Below are positions 7,180 through 14,173 of a DNA stretch of 20,827 bases, piece by piece. Below the pieces are notes generated by a model that was given only the letters and a program-made list of their open reading frames with translations, was not told the DNA's origin and searched no databases. A program made the translations under genes and the position numbers. Location: NCBI GenBank assembly GCA_046541515.1, contig JBKHDD010000079.1, positions 1-20,827 of the forward strand, read 5' to 3'. Numbering within the stretch: position 1 is the stretch's first letter; the number at the start of each line of letters is the position of its first letter. The DNA is from CAYFVR01 sp046541515 (GTDB lineage Bacteria; Desulfobacterota; Desulfobacteria; Desulfobacterales; Desulfococcaceae).

Positions 7180-7287
7180 TTTCACCTCGCCGGCTTGAAA
7201 CCTAATGCAGGGCGCCGCGTTGTCCACCGGAATTTGGAGCTTCGTCGAATTTTTTTGGTGAAAGAAATTTCGACGCGGAAAGCGGCC

Positions 7288-7314
7288 ATTTTGAAACGCC
7301 GAACAATTTTGAAA
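7288..7314. repeat. 9-nt direct repeat, 18 bp apart, in the divergent spacer
   Basis: ATTTTGAAA occurs at 7288-7296 and 7306-7314, between the membrane-protein gene and the GTPase-like gene. The spacing fits a regulator binding on nearly the same DNA face, but chance is possible. I could not place a convincing -35/-10 pair for either gene here. Confidence 0.4.
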
Positions 7315-7349
7315 TGACCGCCGATCGGCCGGAAAGGCGCTGACGCTCG

Positions 7350-7976
7350 ATGACCTATCTCCGCTTTCGGGAGAAAACCGTGGACCTGATCCTGGTCTAC
7401 TACGGGCCGCCGGGCGCCGGCAAACGGACCACCCTGGAACGGCTCCACCGGCAAGCCGCCGACGAGCGGAAAACCCCGCTGGCGGTGATGCCTCGGGCCT
7501 CCCACGATCGGATTGAATTCGGCCTGCTGGGCAACGCCTTCCGGGGCTTTCAGCTTCGGTACCTGCTAAAAACCGCCTCCGGAGATTTGCGCCCCCCGGA
7601 GGACGAGGCCCATCGCTCCCTTTTCCGCTGGGTGGATGGGGTGGTTTTCGTGGGGGACGCCCGCAGAAGCCGGCAACGGGAAAACGAGCGATACTGGCTG
7701 CACCTGGGGCGCTTCCTGGCGGAAAACCACCTCTTCCGCCGGTCTTCGCGGAAAAACGACCCCGGCTTTCCGGTGGCGGTGCAATGGAACCGGGTGGACG
7801 ATCCCGCGCCCATGCTGCCGACCTGCATGTTTCGAATGGGCCGGCCCGAAATCGGGATCGCGCCGGCGACGCCCGTGCCCACGGTGGCCAGTCGGGGCAA
7901 AAAGATTTCTGTCCCGTTCCGGGACTGCGCCCGGCGGATTCTCCATAATTTTCATCGGAATATGCGGAAAAAATGA
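7350..7976 (+). CDS. MglA-like small Ras-superfamily GTPase with altered nucleotide-binding motifs
   Basis: The 208-aa product aligns in outline with bacterial MglA polarity GTPases. It has the N-terminal strand MTYLRFREKTVDLILVYYGP, a P-loop at 19-27, the segment WVDGVVFVGDARRSRQREN where MglA has VDGIVFVADS, and QWNRVDDP in place of the guanine-recognition NKxD. All signature motifs deviate. The P-loop reads GPPGAGKRT, with Arg26 where a Mg-binding Ser/Thr normally follows the lysine; the region expected to hold TVPGQ reads TASGD; NKxD has become NRVD. It may bind nucleotide weakly or be a pseudo-GTPase. ATG 7350 gives the full MglA-type N-terminus. A GTG at 7380 with a better ribosome site would leave only a few residues before the P-loop strand. 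It overlaps the next gene by 4 nt. No MglB/roadblock gene is adjacent. Confidence 0.7.
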   Translation: MTYLRFREKTVDLILVYYGPPGAGKRTTLERLHRQAADERKTPLAVMPRASHDRIEFGLLGNAFRGFQLRYLLKTASGDLRPPEDEAHRSLFRWVDGVVFVGDARRSRQRENERYWLHLGRFLAENHLFRRSSRKNDPGFPVAVQWNRVDDPAPMLPTCMFRMGRPEIGIAPATPVPTVASRGKKISVPFRDCARRILHNFHRNMRKK

Positions 7977-8539
7977 ATCCGAAGGCGTATCTGATTCCCG
8001 GCAGAGACGAAGGATTGGGCGGGCAGCTCGGCTCTCTTTTGCGCCAGGAGGGACGGGACGTTCGCGGCCGGGCGTTGCGGGGAGAATTCGCCCGAATGCG
8101 GTTTCCGGAACAACTCGCGGAAATCCGTGGGGATCTGGCGGACGGATTCTGGACGGCCGAAGGGGTTTTGGTCGGCCGTTCCTACGGCGCCTATCTGCTT
8201 CTCCACGTCTTGGCGGAAGAAGAGGCGCCGTTTCCGGGGCGGGCGTTGCTGCTCTCCCCCGTCCTCGGCCCGGCCCGCCGAATCGCAGGCCGCCTCGGCT
8301 CCCGCCCGCCCCGTGCCGACCGGCTGCGGAAGATGGCGGCCGAAGGAACCTTTCCGCCGCCGGCGGAGTTGGAAATCCACACCGGCGCCGAAGACCAAGG
8401 TTGCGACCCGGACCTGGCCCGGGAGATTTTCCAAGAAATGGTCGGCGTCAAGCTCGTCGTCGTCCCCGAAATGGGCCATGAACTCGATCCGGAATATGTG
8501 TGGCGGGCGGCGCGGCGGTTTCTGAGGGGGGATGGATGA
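7973..8539 (+). CDS. Alpha/beta-hydrolase-fold protein (RBBP9/YdeN-like size)
   Basis: The 188-aa product is short for an alpha/beta hydrolase. The nucleophile elbow is GRSYG (Ser70) after a VLVG strand. The acid is likely in GAEDQGCDPD and the base is His169 in PEMGHEL. There is no signal peptide, so it should act in the cytoplasm. The substrate is unknown; the size and order of motifs resemble small serine hydrolases of unclear role. Its ATG overlaps the stop of the GTPase-like gene (ATGA, 7973-7976), which indicates translational coupling. pbpC follows directly. Co-transcription with a cell-wall synthase is visible; a joint function is inference. Confidence 0.75.
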   Translation: MNPKAYLIPGRDEGLGGQLGSLLRQEGRDVRGRALRGEFARMRFPEQLAEIRGDLADGFWTAEGVLVGRSYGAYLLLHVLAEEEAPFPGRALLLSPVLGPARRIAGRLGSRPPRADRLRKMAAEGTFPPPAELEIHTGAEDQGCDPDLAREIFQEMVGVKLVVVPEMGHELDPEYVWRAARRFLRGDG

Positions 8540-8654
8540 ACGATCGCGGATTGATTTCGTCCTCGCCGTTAAGGCTGCGGGAGGAGATGGATTTCGCGTC
8601 CCTTCGGCCGGGAAACAGGGAAGCCCAGCTTTTTTTGTTCCGCGAGGTTTTGCT

Positions 8655-11066
8655 TTGATCGGTCAAGGTCAACCAAAGCGTTTGCCAGCATTTTCAATCA
8701 TAGTTTTTTGGACGTTGGCAGCCGTCCTTTACGCCCTTTCCACCTTCGGCATCCTCCATTCCACCTTTCCTCTCCGCCTCCCCACCGACGCCGAGAGCTT
8801 CGCCGTCACCATTGCCGCGGAAGATGGAACTCCGCTGCGGAGCTTCCCGGACGCGAACGGCGTCTGGCGCTATCCCGTGACCATCGACGAGGTTTCGCCG
8901 CTGTATCTGGAAGCGCTGGTCAACTACGAGGACCGGTATTTTTGGCGGCATCCGGGGGTCAATCCCTTGGCGCTGGGCCGGGCGTTTTGGCAGATGATTC
9001 GGGAGGGCAAGCTGATTTCCGGCGGCTCCACGCTGACCATGCAGGTGGCGCGGATTCTTCATCCGCATCCCCGGACGTTGCGGGGCAAGGCGGAGCAGAT
9101 GTTCCGGGCGTTTCAGCTCGAACTTCGGTTTTCCAAACGGGAAATTTTGACGCTGTACCTGAATCACGCCCCCTTCGGCGGTCCCATCGAGGGCGTCCAG
9201 GCCGCCAGCTTCGCGTATCTCGGCAAAGCGCCCAGGGAATTGAGCCACGCGGAAGCGGCGTTGCTTGCGGTGCTTCCCCAGGCCCCCACCCGGCTGCGGC
9301 CGGATCGGAACCCCGAGGGCGCGGAGCAAGCCCGGGACAAGGTGCTGGACCGGATGGCCCAATTCGGCGTCTGGGACCGACCGACCACCGAAGGCGCGAA
9401 AATCGAGCGGGTGCTTTCCCGTTTCGAACCCCATCCCCTGCGCGCGCCGCTGCTGGCCCGGCGATTGCGGGAGAAGGCCAGCCCCCGCGAACCGGTCCGC
9501 ACCTTCATCGACAACGATCTCCAGGGCCGGGTGCGGGACCTGGTGCTGGCCACGGTGGACACGACGCCGGAACATACCTCCGCCGCCGCCGTCGTGATGG
9601 AAAACGAAAACCTCGCCGTGCGGGCCTACGTGGGCTCCTCCGATTTTTTGAACCAGGGACGGTTCGGTCATGTGGACATGGTCCAGGCGGTGCGGTCCCC
9701 CGGCTCGACGCTCAAACCTTTTTTGTACGGATTCGCCCTGGAGGAAGGGCTGATTCACTCGGAAAGCCTCCTGGTGGACGCCCCCTTTTCCTTCAGCGGC
9801 TACCGGCCGGACAATTTCACCGAGCGTTTCACGGGGCCGGTGAGCGCCGCCGAGGCGCTGCGCCGTTCCCTCAACCTGCCCGCCGTGGAACTGCTGGATC
9901 GGCTCGGCCCCAAATTTTTCGACCGGCGGCTGCGACAGGGCGGGCTGCATTTGGATTATCCCGCCGGACAGGGGCCGAACCTGACCATGATTCTGGGGGG
10001 AGTTGGGGCGTCGCTGGAGGATTTGGCGGGGGCCTACTCCGCGCTGGCGCGGGAAGGCGTGGCCGGGCGGCCGCGACTGACGCCAGACCATCCCCGGGTC
10101 TATCGAAGAATGCTGACCTCCGGCGCGGCCTGGATCGTGGGCGAAATTCTGCGAGAGGCGCCCCGGCCCGGCCTTTCGGCCCACCGCCTGCGGATGCACC
10201 GGTCCCGCCGGGTGGCCTGGAAAACCGGCACCAGCTACGGTTATCGGGACGCCTGGTGCGTGGGGGTGACGGCGCGGTACACGGTGGGCGTCTGGATTGG
10301 ACGGCCGGACGGGACGCCCAGCCCGGGCCATTTTGGGCGGGCCACGGCGGCCCCGCTGCTGTTTTCCATCGTGGACAGCCTGCCCCGGGACGGCGGTTCG
10401 ATTCCCGCCCCCGGCTCGGTGGAGAGGGCGGAAATCTGCTGGCCGCTGGGGACCCGGCCGGCGGCGGAGGGCGAAGGGGAATCGGAGAGGAGTGGAAGGG
10501 ACGCCGATCCGCTTTGCCATGAACGGCGGATGGCTTGGACGCTAAATGGAACGGTCCCGCCCACACTGCCGGACCGGGCCGATCGTCATTGGCCGGCGAA
10601 TCCGGTCCGGGTGGCGGTGAATCCCCATACGGGCCTGCGGCTGGAGGCCGACTGTCCCGCGGCCGCCCCGGTGATCCGAGAGATTGCCCGGTGGCCCCGG
10701 GCGGCCGGCCCCTGGCTGACGCCGAAACAACGGAAACGTTCCCGCATTCCGCCGCTGGACCCCGCCTGCGGGCGTCCCGTGGCGGCGGCGGCCGACACCG
10801 TGCGAATTCTGGGCGTGGAGCCCGATTCCCTGATCCGGCCGCCTGGATCCCGCGCCCGGCTGCCGGAGATTTCCCTGTCGGCGGAGGGCGGCCGGGGCGA
10901 ACTGTTTTGGCTGCTCAACGGCGATCTGGTGGGCCGGAGCGGAGTGGGGGAGGTTCAAAATCTGCGGTTTCGGCGGCCCGGCCGCTACCGGCTCACGGTC
11001 ATGGACCTGGCGGGGAACTACGACTCGGTTTCCTTCGTGGTCATGCCGGGGAGAGGCGCGGGTTAG
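8655..11066 (+). CDS. pbpC: Penicillin-binding protein 1C (bifunctional transglycosylase/transpeptidase)
   Basis: PBP1C polymerises glycan strands and has a transpeptidase domain on the periplasmic face of the inner membrane. After one membrane anchor (FSIIVFWTLAAVLYAL) comes the GT51 domain, with catalytic Glu92 in NYEDRYFWRHPG and SGGSTLTMQ at 122-130. The transpeptidase domain follows, with SxxK Ser351-Lys354 in SPGSTLKP, SLN at 405-407 and KTG at 523-525. The end is a C-terminal PBP1C-type domain (LFWLLNGDLVG onward). The start is uncertain: an open frame runs from ATG 8532, overlapping the previous gene by 8 nt. However, TTG 8655 has GAGG 7 nt upstream and gives 803 aa, close to the E. 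coli protein, whereas the extra 41 residues carry no recognisable content. The usual partner, an alpha-2-macroglobulin-like gene, is not beside it. Confidence 0.93.
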   Translation: MIGQGQPKRLPAFSIIVFWTLAAVLYALSTFGILHSTFPLRLPTDAESFAVTIAAEDGTPLRSFPDANGVWRYPVTIDEVSPLYLEALVNYEDRYFWRHPGVNPLALGRAFWQMIREGKLISGGSTLTMQVARILHPHPRTLRGKAEQMFRAFQLELRFSKREILTLYLNHAPFGGPIEGVQAASFAYLGKAPRELSHAEAALLAVLPQAPTRLRPDRNPEGAEQARDKVLDRMAQFGVWDRPTTEGAKIERVLSRFEPHPLRAPLLARRLREKASPREPVRTFIDNDLQGRVRDLVLATVDTTPEHTSAAAVVMENENLAVRAYVGSSDFLNQGRFGHVDMVQAVRSPGSTLKPFLYGFALEEGLIHSESLLVDAPFSFSGYRPDNFTERFTGPVSAAEALRRSLNLPAVELLDRLGPKFFDRRLRQGGLHLDYPAGQGPNLTMILGGVGASLEDLAGAYSALAREGVAGRPRLTPDHPRVYRRMLTSGAAWIVGEILREAPRPGLSAHRLRMHRSRRVAWKTGTSYGYRDAWCVGVTARYTVGVWIGRPDGTPSPGHFGRATAAPLLFSIVDSLPRDGGSIPAPGSVERAEICWPLGTRPAAEGEGESERSGRDADPLCHERRMAWTLNGTVPPTLPDRADRHWPANPVRVAVNPHTGLRLEADCPAAAPVIREIARWPRAAGPWLTPKQRKRSRIPPLDPACGRPVAAAADTVRILGVEPDSLIRPPGSRARLPEISLSAEGGRGELFWLLNGDLVGRSGVGEVQNLRFRRPGRYRLTVMDLAGNYDSVSFVVMPGRGAG

Positions 11067-11746
11067 GAATAGGCCGCCGAATCAGATTCCGATCGATGGG
11101 CGACTTTTCGGTCCTCGGGGAATTCCGCCAGGATGCCGAGGAGCATGAAGATCGGGATGCCCATCTCCAGCACTTCTTCCACGATCCAGAAAAACTGTTC
11201 CAGCGCCTCCGGCGAGTCCAGTCCAAGCCCATCCAGTTTTCGCGGCAGGCCGTCCAGGGTTTTGGCGAAAACCAGCAGTGCAATGGCGATCAGGCCGCTG
11301 AACGGCCCCGGTTCCAGGCGCCGAACGCCCCGAGTAAAACTCCGGAAATGGCGTTTCACCACGCAGGCCATCGCGCCGATCAGGAGGAGCAACACCGCCG
11401 CGCCGATGGTTTTTTCGAGAACGGGAACTTCCGGCGAAATATAAAACCGGCTTTTGAAGATGCCCATGGTGGTGAAGCGGGCGTGGAAGTCCAGCTCCCG
11501 CAACCCGAAAATCACCAATAGGGTCCCGATCGCCATGGCGGCGGCCGGTTTTCGCTCCTCTGGCATGCCCGTCAAGGCGAGCAGGCAGATAAAATAACCG
11601 ACCGCGGACAACGATTCAATCGGGCCATGTTCTTGAAGGAACCATTGCCGGGAATCCGGGCTTATCCCCATCGAGGCGGCGATGAGCGACGCAAGGCCCA
11701 AAAAGATCGCTCCCCACATCCAGAAATACCGCTTTTTTTGTTCCAT
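11063..11746 (-). CDS. Polytopic membrane protein, unknown function
   Basis: The 227-aa product shows about six membrane helices, for example WGAIFLGLASLIAASMG, AVGYFICLLALTG, AMAIGTLLVIFGL, IGAAVLLLLIGAMACVV, LIAIALLVFAKTL and GIPIFMLLGILAEF. Between helices three and four is a polar loop with RELDFHARFTTMGIFKSRFY, the most distinctive part and a possible functional site. I do not recognise the family. The ATG is preceded by GGGGAGAAA on the minus strand. Its stop codon interlocks with that of pbpC (TTAG at 11063-11066), so the two genes converge with no space for a separate terminator. Confidence 0.75.
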   Translation of the reverse strand: MEQKKRYFWMWGAIFLGLASLIAASMGISPDSRQWFLQEHGPIESLSAVGYFICLLALTGMPEERKPAAAMAIGTLLVIFGLRELDFHARFTTMGIFKSRFYISPEVPVLEKTIGAAVLLLLIGAMACVVKRHFRSFTRGVRRLEPGPFSGLIAIALLVFAKTLDGLPRKLDGLGLDSPEALEQFFWIVEEVLEMGIPIFMLLGILAEFPEDRKVAHRSESDSAAYS

Positions 11747-11969
11747 GGTTTTTTCTCCCCATGTCTTGCCTTCTTGGGCGATTTTTGTCTTTTTTGTGAA
11801 ATGACCAACCGATGTTCCGGGACCACCGCGATGGGGGGACGGGCTTGCCGTTCAAAAAAATCTATTTTTTACGGCTCCGGAAAACAGTTGTCCATACCGG
11901 CAATCGTTTATTTTCCAAATATTGACGGAAGCGCCGGAAAAATGCCGTCGGGCAGGGGGGGGAAGCTGT

Positions 11970-11997
11970 TTGACATCCAAGGCGAATGGTCTAATTT
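11970..11997 (+). promoter_or_regulatory. Candidate promoter upstream of the flavoredoxin leader
   Basis: A perfect TTGACA (11970-11975) is followed after 16 bp by TAATTT (11992-11997). A better -10 (TCTAAT, 11990-11995) overlaps it but leaves only 14 bp. Either would start RNA close to 12003, just before the hairpin at 12009. Confidence 0.35.
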
Positions 11998-12008
11998 TCA
12001 AAAAATGA

Positions 12009-12073
12009 CCCGAACCGAAAACCAGAGCCCGGCTCGTCGAGGCGGTCCTGGTCCGGTTTCGGGTTTTTCTTTT
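12009..12073 (+). terminator. Long hairpin with T-rich tail in the flavoredoxin leader
   Basis: CCCGAA (12009-12014) pairs with TTCGGG (12058-12063), CCG with CGG inside it, and ACCAG (12021-12025) with CTGGT (12048-12052). TTTTTCTTTT follows at 12064-12073. This has the form of an intrinsic terminator lying 100 nt before the flavoredoxin ATG. A second stem, GCCGGG (12083-12088) with CCCGGC (12096-12101), follows. It could be an attenuator or the end of a short RNA. Confidence 0.55.
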
Positions 12074-12173
12074 CCATCGTCCGCCGGGACGTTTCCCCGG
12101 CTCGAAAACCAACGGCCCGGCAAGCCCCCGCCATCCGAACCCAAAAATGGACCCAACCGGAAAGGAGCGGACC

Positions 12174-12746
12174 ATGCACCAACCCCTTGGCCCCCTCAAC
12201 GCGCTGTACCCGACGCCCGCGGTTCTGGTGGGGGCGTTGGTGAACAGCCGTCACAATTTCATCACCATCGCCCACGTCGGGATTCTCACTCATACCCATC
12301 TTTCCCTGGGCATCGCCAAAGTCCATTACACCAACGACGGCATTCGCGAAAACAAGACCTTTAGCATTTGCCTGCCCTCCGAAAATCTGATGGTGGAAAC
12401 CGACTACTGCGGCATCATGACCGGGAAAAACACCGACAAGGCGGCCCTTTTCGACGTGTTTTACGGAGAGCTGAAAACCGCGCCCATGATCCGGGAATGC
12501 GCCCTGTGCATGGAATGCCGGCTGGACCGGGTGGTGGATTATCCCAAACATGACGTGTTCGTGGGCGAAATCGTCCAGACCCACGCCAAATCCGAGGCGT
12601 TGCGGGACGGATTGCCGGACGTGGAAAAAATCCGCCCATTGCTGTTTGACATGAGCCGCAAAGAGTATTTTGGTTTGGGCCGCAGCGTGGGCCGCAGCGT
12701 GGGCCGCTGCTGGAACGCGGGAAAGCAGTTGAAAAATCCAAAATAG
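12174..12746 (+). CDS. Flavoredoxin / flavin reductase-like FMN-binding protein
   Basis: The 190-aa product is a split-barrel flavin reductase family member of the flavoredoxin type, a small FMN electron carrier common in anaerobes. Characteristic parts are YPTPAVLVGALVNSRHNFIT at the start, THTHLSLGIAKVHYTNDGI, then ENKTFSICLPS, TDYCGIMTGKNTDKA and a cysteine-rich ECALCMECRLD. ATG 12174 follows AAAGGAG at 12161-12167, and an earlier in-frame ATG at 12147 lacks a comparable site. Near the C-terminus, GRSVGRSVGRCW shows a four-residue duplication caused by a 12-bp tandem repeat. It acts in the cytoplasm; its redox partner is not identifiable. The aldo/keto reductase downstream is separated by a repeat-bearing 233-bp spacer. 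Confidence 0.9.
   Translation: MHQPLGPLNALYPTPAVLVGALVNSRHNFITIAHVGILTHTHLSLGIAKVHYTNDGIRENKTFSICLPSENLMVETDYCGIMTGKNTDKAALFDVFYGELKTAPMIRECALCMECRLDRVVDYPKHDVFVGEIVQTHAKSEALRDGLPDVEKIRPLLFDMSRKEYFGLGRSVGRSVGRCWNAGKQLKNPK
12677..12707 (+). repeat. 12-bp tandem repeat inside the flavoredoxin gene
   Basis: GGGCCGCAGCGT occurs at 12677-12688 and 12689-12700, then a 7-nt partial third copy. Being a multiple of three it keeps the frame and duplicates GRSV. Confidence 0.85.
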
Positions 12747-12792
12747 CCGGCGGGGTGGGCACGGCTTTTTGCGTCCGCCATGTTTTTTCACG
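12746..12792 (+). repeat. 47-bp direct repeat, copy 1
   Basis: This copy starts on the last base of the flavoredoxin stop codon. It matches 12857-12903 at 44 of 47 positions. GGCGG near its start can pair with CCGCC (12775-12779), followed by ATG and six T, so it may also act as a terminator. Confidence 0.8.
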
Positions 12793-12806
12793 ATATTGAG
12801 CCGGAA

Positions 12807-12827
12807 TCGACGAGTTGTAATCGTCGA
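12807..12827. repeat. Small dyad between the two 47-bp repeats
   Basis: TCGACGA (12807-12813) and TCGTCGA (12821-12827) are perfect inverted copies around a 7-nt centre. It lies midway between the direct repeats. Confidence 0.5.
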
Positions 12828-12856
12828 ATCGGAACACGGTCGGAATCGGGCGAGGA

Positions 12857-12903
12857 GCCGGCGGGGTGGGCACGGCTTCTTTTGTCCGCCATGTTTTTTC
12901 ACG
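12857..12903 (+). repeat. 47-bp direct repeat, copy 2
   Basis: Identical to copy 1 except at three positions in the central T-rich part (12879, 12882 and 12883). It ends 76 bp before the aldo/keto reductase ATG. Confidence 0.8.
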
Positions 12904-12979
12904 TTGCAAAGCGGTGGGCCCAACCGTGTTCGCCCTGCGCGCTGCTGGAATTTATTCACCCGAACACCGCGAGGAGGCC

Positions 12980-14125
12980 ATGCAATATCGAACGTTCGGC
13001 AAGACCGGAAAACCGGTTTCCGCCCTGGGATTCGGCTGCATGAGGCTGCCGGTTCTGGACGAAGCCGCCGACCGGATCCACGAGGAAAAGGCGACGGAAA
13101 TGCTCCGAACCGCCATCGACCGGGGCGTCAACTACGTGGACACCGCCTATCCCTATCACGAGGGGGCCAGCGAGCCCTTCGTGGGGCGGGCGTTGGCGGA
13201 CGGCTACCGGGAAAAGGTGTTCCTGGCCACCAAGTTGCCAAGCTGGGCAATCGAAAGCCGGGACGATTTCGACCGGTACCTGGACGAGCAGCGGGAGCGG
13301 CTCCAGACCGACCACATCGATTTTTATCTGGCCCACGCGCTCAACGCCGCCTGGTGGGAGAAGCTGAAATCCCGCGGACTGTTCGACTTCCTCGCCGCCG
13401 CCAAGGCCGACGGCCGAATCGGTCATGCCGGTTTTTCCTTCCACGACGAGTTGCCCCTGTTCAAGGAAATCGTGGACGCCTGGGATTGGGAATTCTGCCT
13501 GATGCAGTACAATCTTCTGGATGTGGAATTCCAGGCCGGGACCGCCGGGCTGGAATACGCGGCGGAAAAGGGGCTGGGCGTGGCGGTGATGGAGCCGATC
13601 CGGGGCGGAAAGCTGGTGGACGCCATTCCCCCGCCGGCCCGGGAAATCTGGGCGGAAGCGCCGGTTCTCCGCGGGCCCGCGGAATGGGCCCTTCGATTCG
13701 TTTTGGACCGGCCCGAGGTGGGCGTGGTGCTCAGCGGCATGACCGAGCCGGAGCAGGTGGCGGAAAATCTTCGGGTGGCCGAGGCGGCCGAACCCGGAAA
13801 CTTGACGACCATAGAACACCGAATCATCGATCGGGTTCGGGAGGTGTACCGGGAGCGGATGAAGGTGGCCTGCACCAACTGCCGCTATTGCGTTCCCTGC
13901 CCCCAGGGCGTGGACGTGCCGAAAATTTTGAATTATCTCAACGAGTGGGCCATGTTCGACGATCTGGACACGGCCGCGAAACGATACAATATCTTCGTGA
14001 AGGAAGGCGAACGGGCCTCCCTTTGCGAGGGGTGCGGCGAGTGCGAGGACGCCTGCCCGCAGGGGCTGCCGATTCGGGAGCTGCTGGCCGAGGCGGAGGC
14101 CCATCTGGAAGAAAAAACCGATTAA
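12980..14125 (+). CDS. Aldo/keto reductase with C-terminal double [4Fe-4S] ferredoxin domain
   Basis: The 381-aa product is a fused redox enzyme. The TIM-barrel part keeps the aldo/keto reductase tetrad: Asp54 and Tyr59 in VDTAYPYH, Lys85 in LATKLPSW and His118 in YLAHAL. The C-terminus carries two cysteine clusters, C298-C301-C304-C307 (CTNCRYCVPCP) and C349-C352-C355-C359 (CEGCGECEDACP), expected to hold iron-sulfur clusters. This arrangement is common in anaerobes and suggests ferredoxin-linked reduction of carbonyl compounds; the substrate is unknown. ATG 12980 is set by GAGGAGG at 12971-12977; the frame is open further upstream into the repeats, but without a start signal. A hydrolase gene follows after 48 bp and probably shares the transcript. 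Confidence 0.93.
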   Translation: MQYRTFGKTGKPVSALGFGCMRLPVLDEAADRIHEEKATEMLRTAIDRGVNYVDTAYPYHEGASEPFVGRALADGYREKVFLATKLPSWAIESRDDFDRYLDEQRERLQTDHIDFYLAHALNAAWWEKLKSRGLFDFLAAAKADGRIGHAGFSFHDELPLFKEIVDAWDWEFCLMQYNLLDVEFQAGTAGLEYAAEKGLGVAVMEPIRGGKLVDAIPPPAREIWAEAPVLRGPAEWALRFVLDRPEVGVVLSGMTEPEQVAENLRVAEAAEPGNLTTIEHRIIDRVREVYRERMKVACTNCRYCVPCPQGVDVPKILNYLNEWAMFDDLDTAAKRYNIFVKEGERASLCEGCGECEDACPQGLPIRELLAEAEAHLEEKTD

Positions 14126-14173
14126 TCTCCCCCACCGTTCCCGGTGGCCGGAAGAATTTGTTGGAGGCGGTCG

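Noticed and set aside
6532..7317. A 261-codon plus-strand frame over the gene-free stretch and the small membrane protein
   Set aside because: The composition is shadow-like and there is no ribosome site. The opposite strand encodes a plausible multi-helix membrane protein with a Shine-Dalgarno site.
12758..12773. A sigma-54-like GGCAC...TTGC element inside 47-bp repeat copy 1
   Set aside because: The GG-to-GC distance is 11 nt where 10 is needed, and copy 2 lacks the GC, so it is not a conserved promoter.
12746..12903. The repeat pair as a minimal CRISPR array
   Set aside because: There are only two units, 64 bp of sequence between them, internal terminator-like arms and no cas genes. This does not fit an array.
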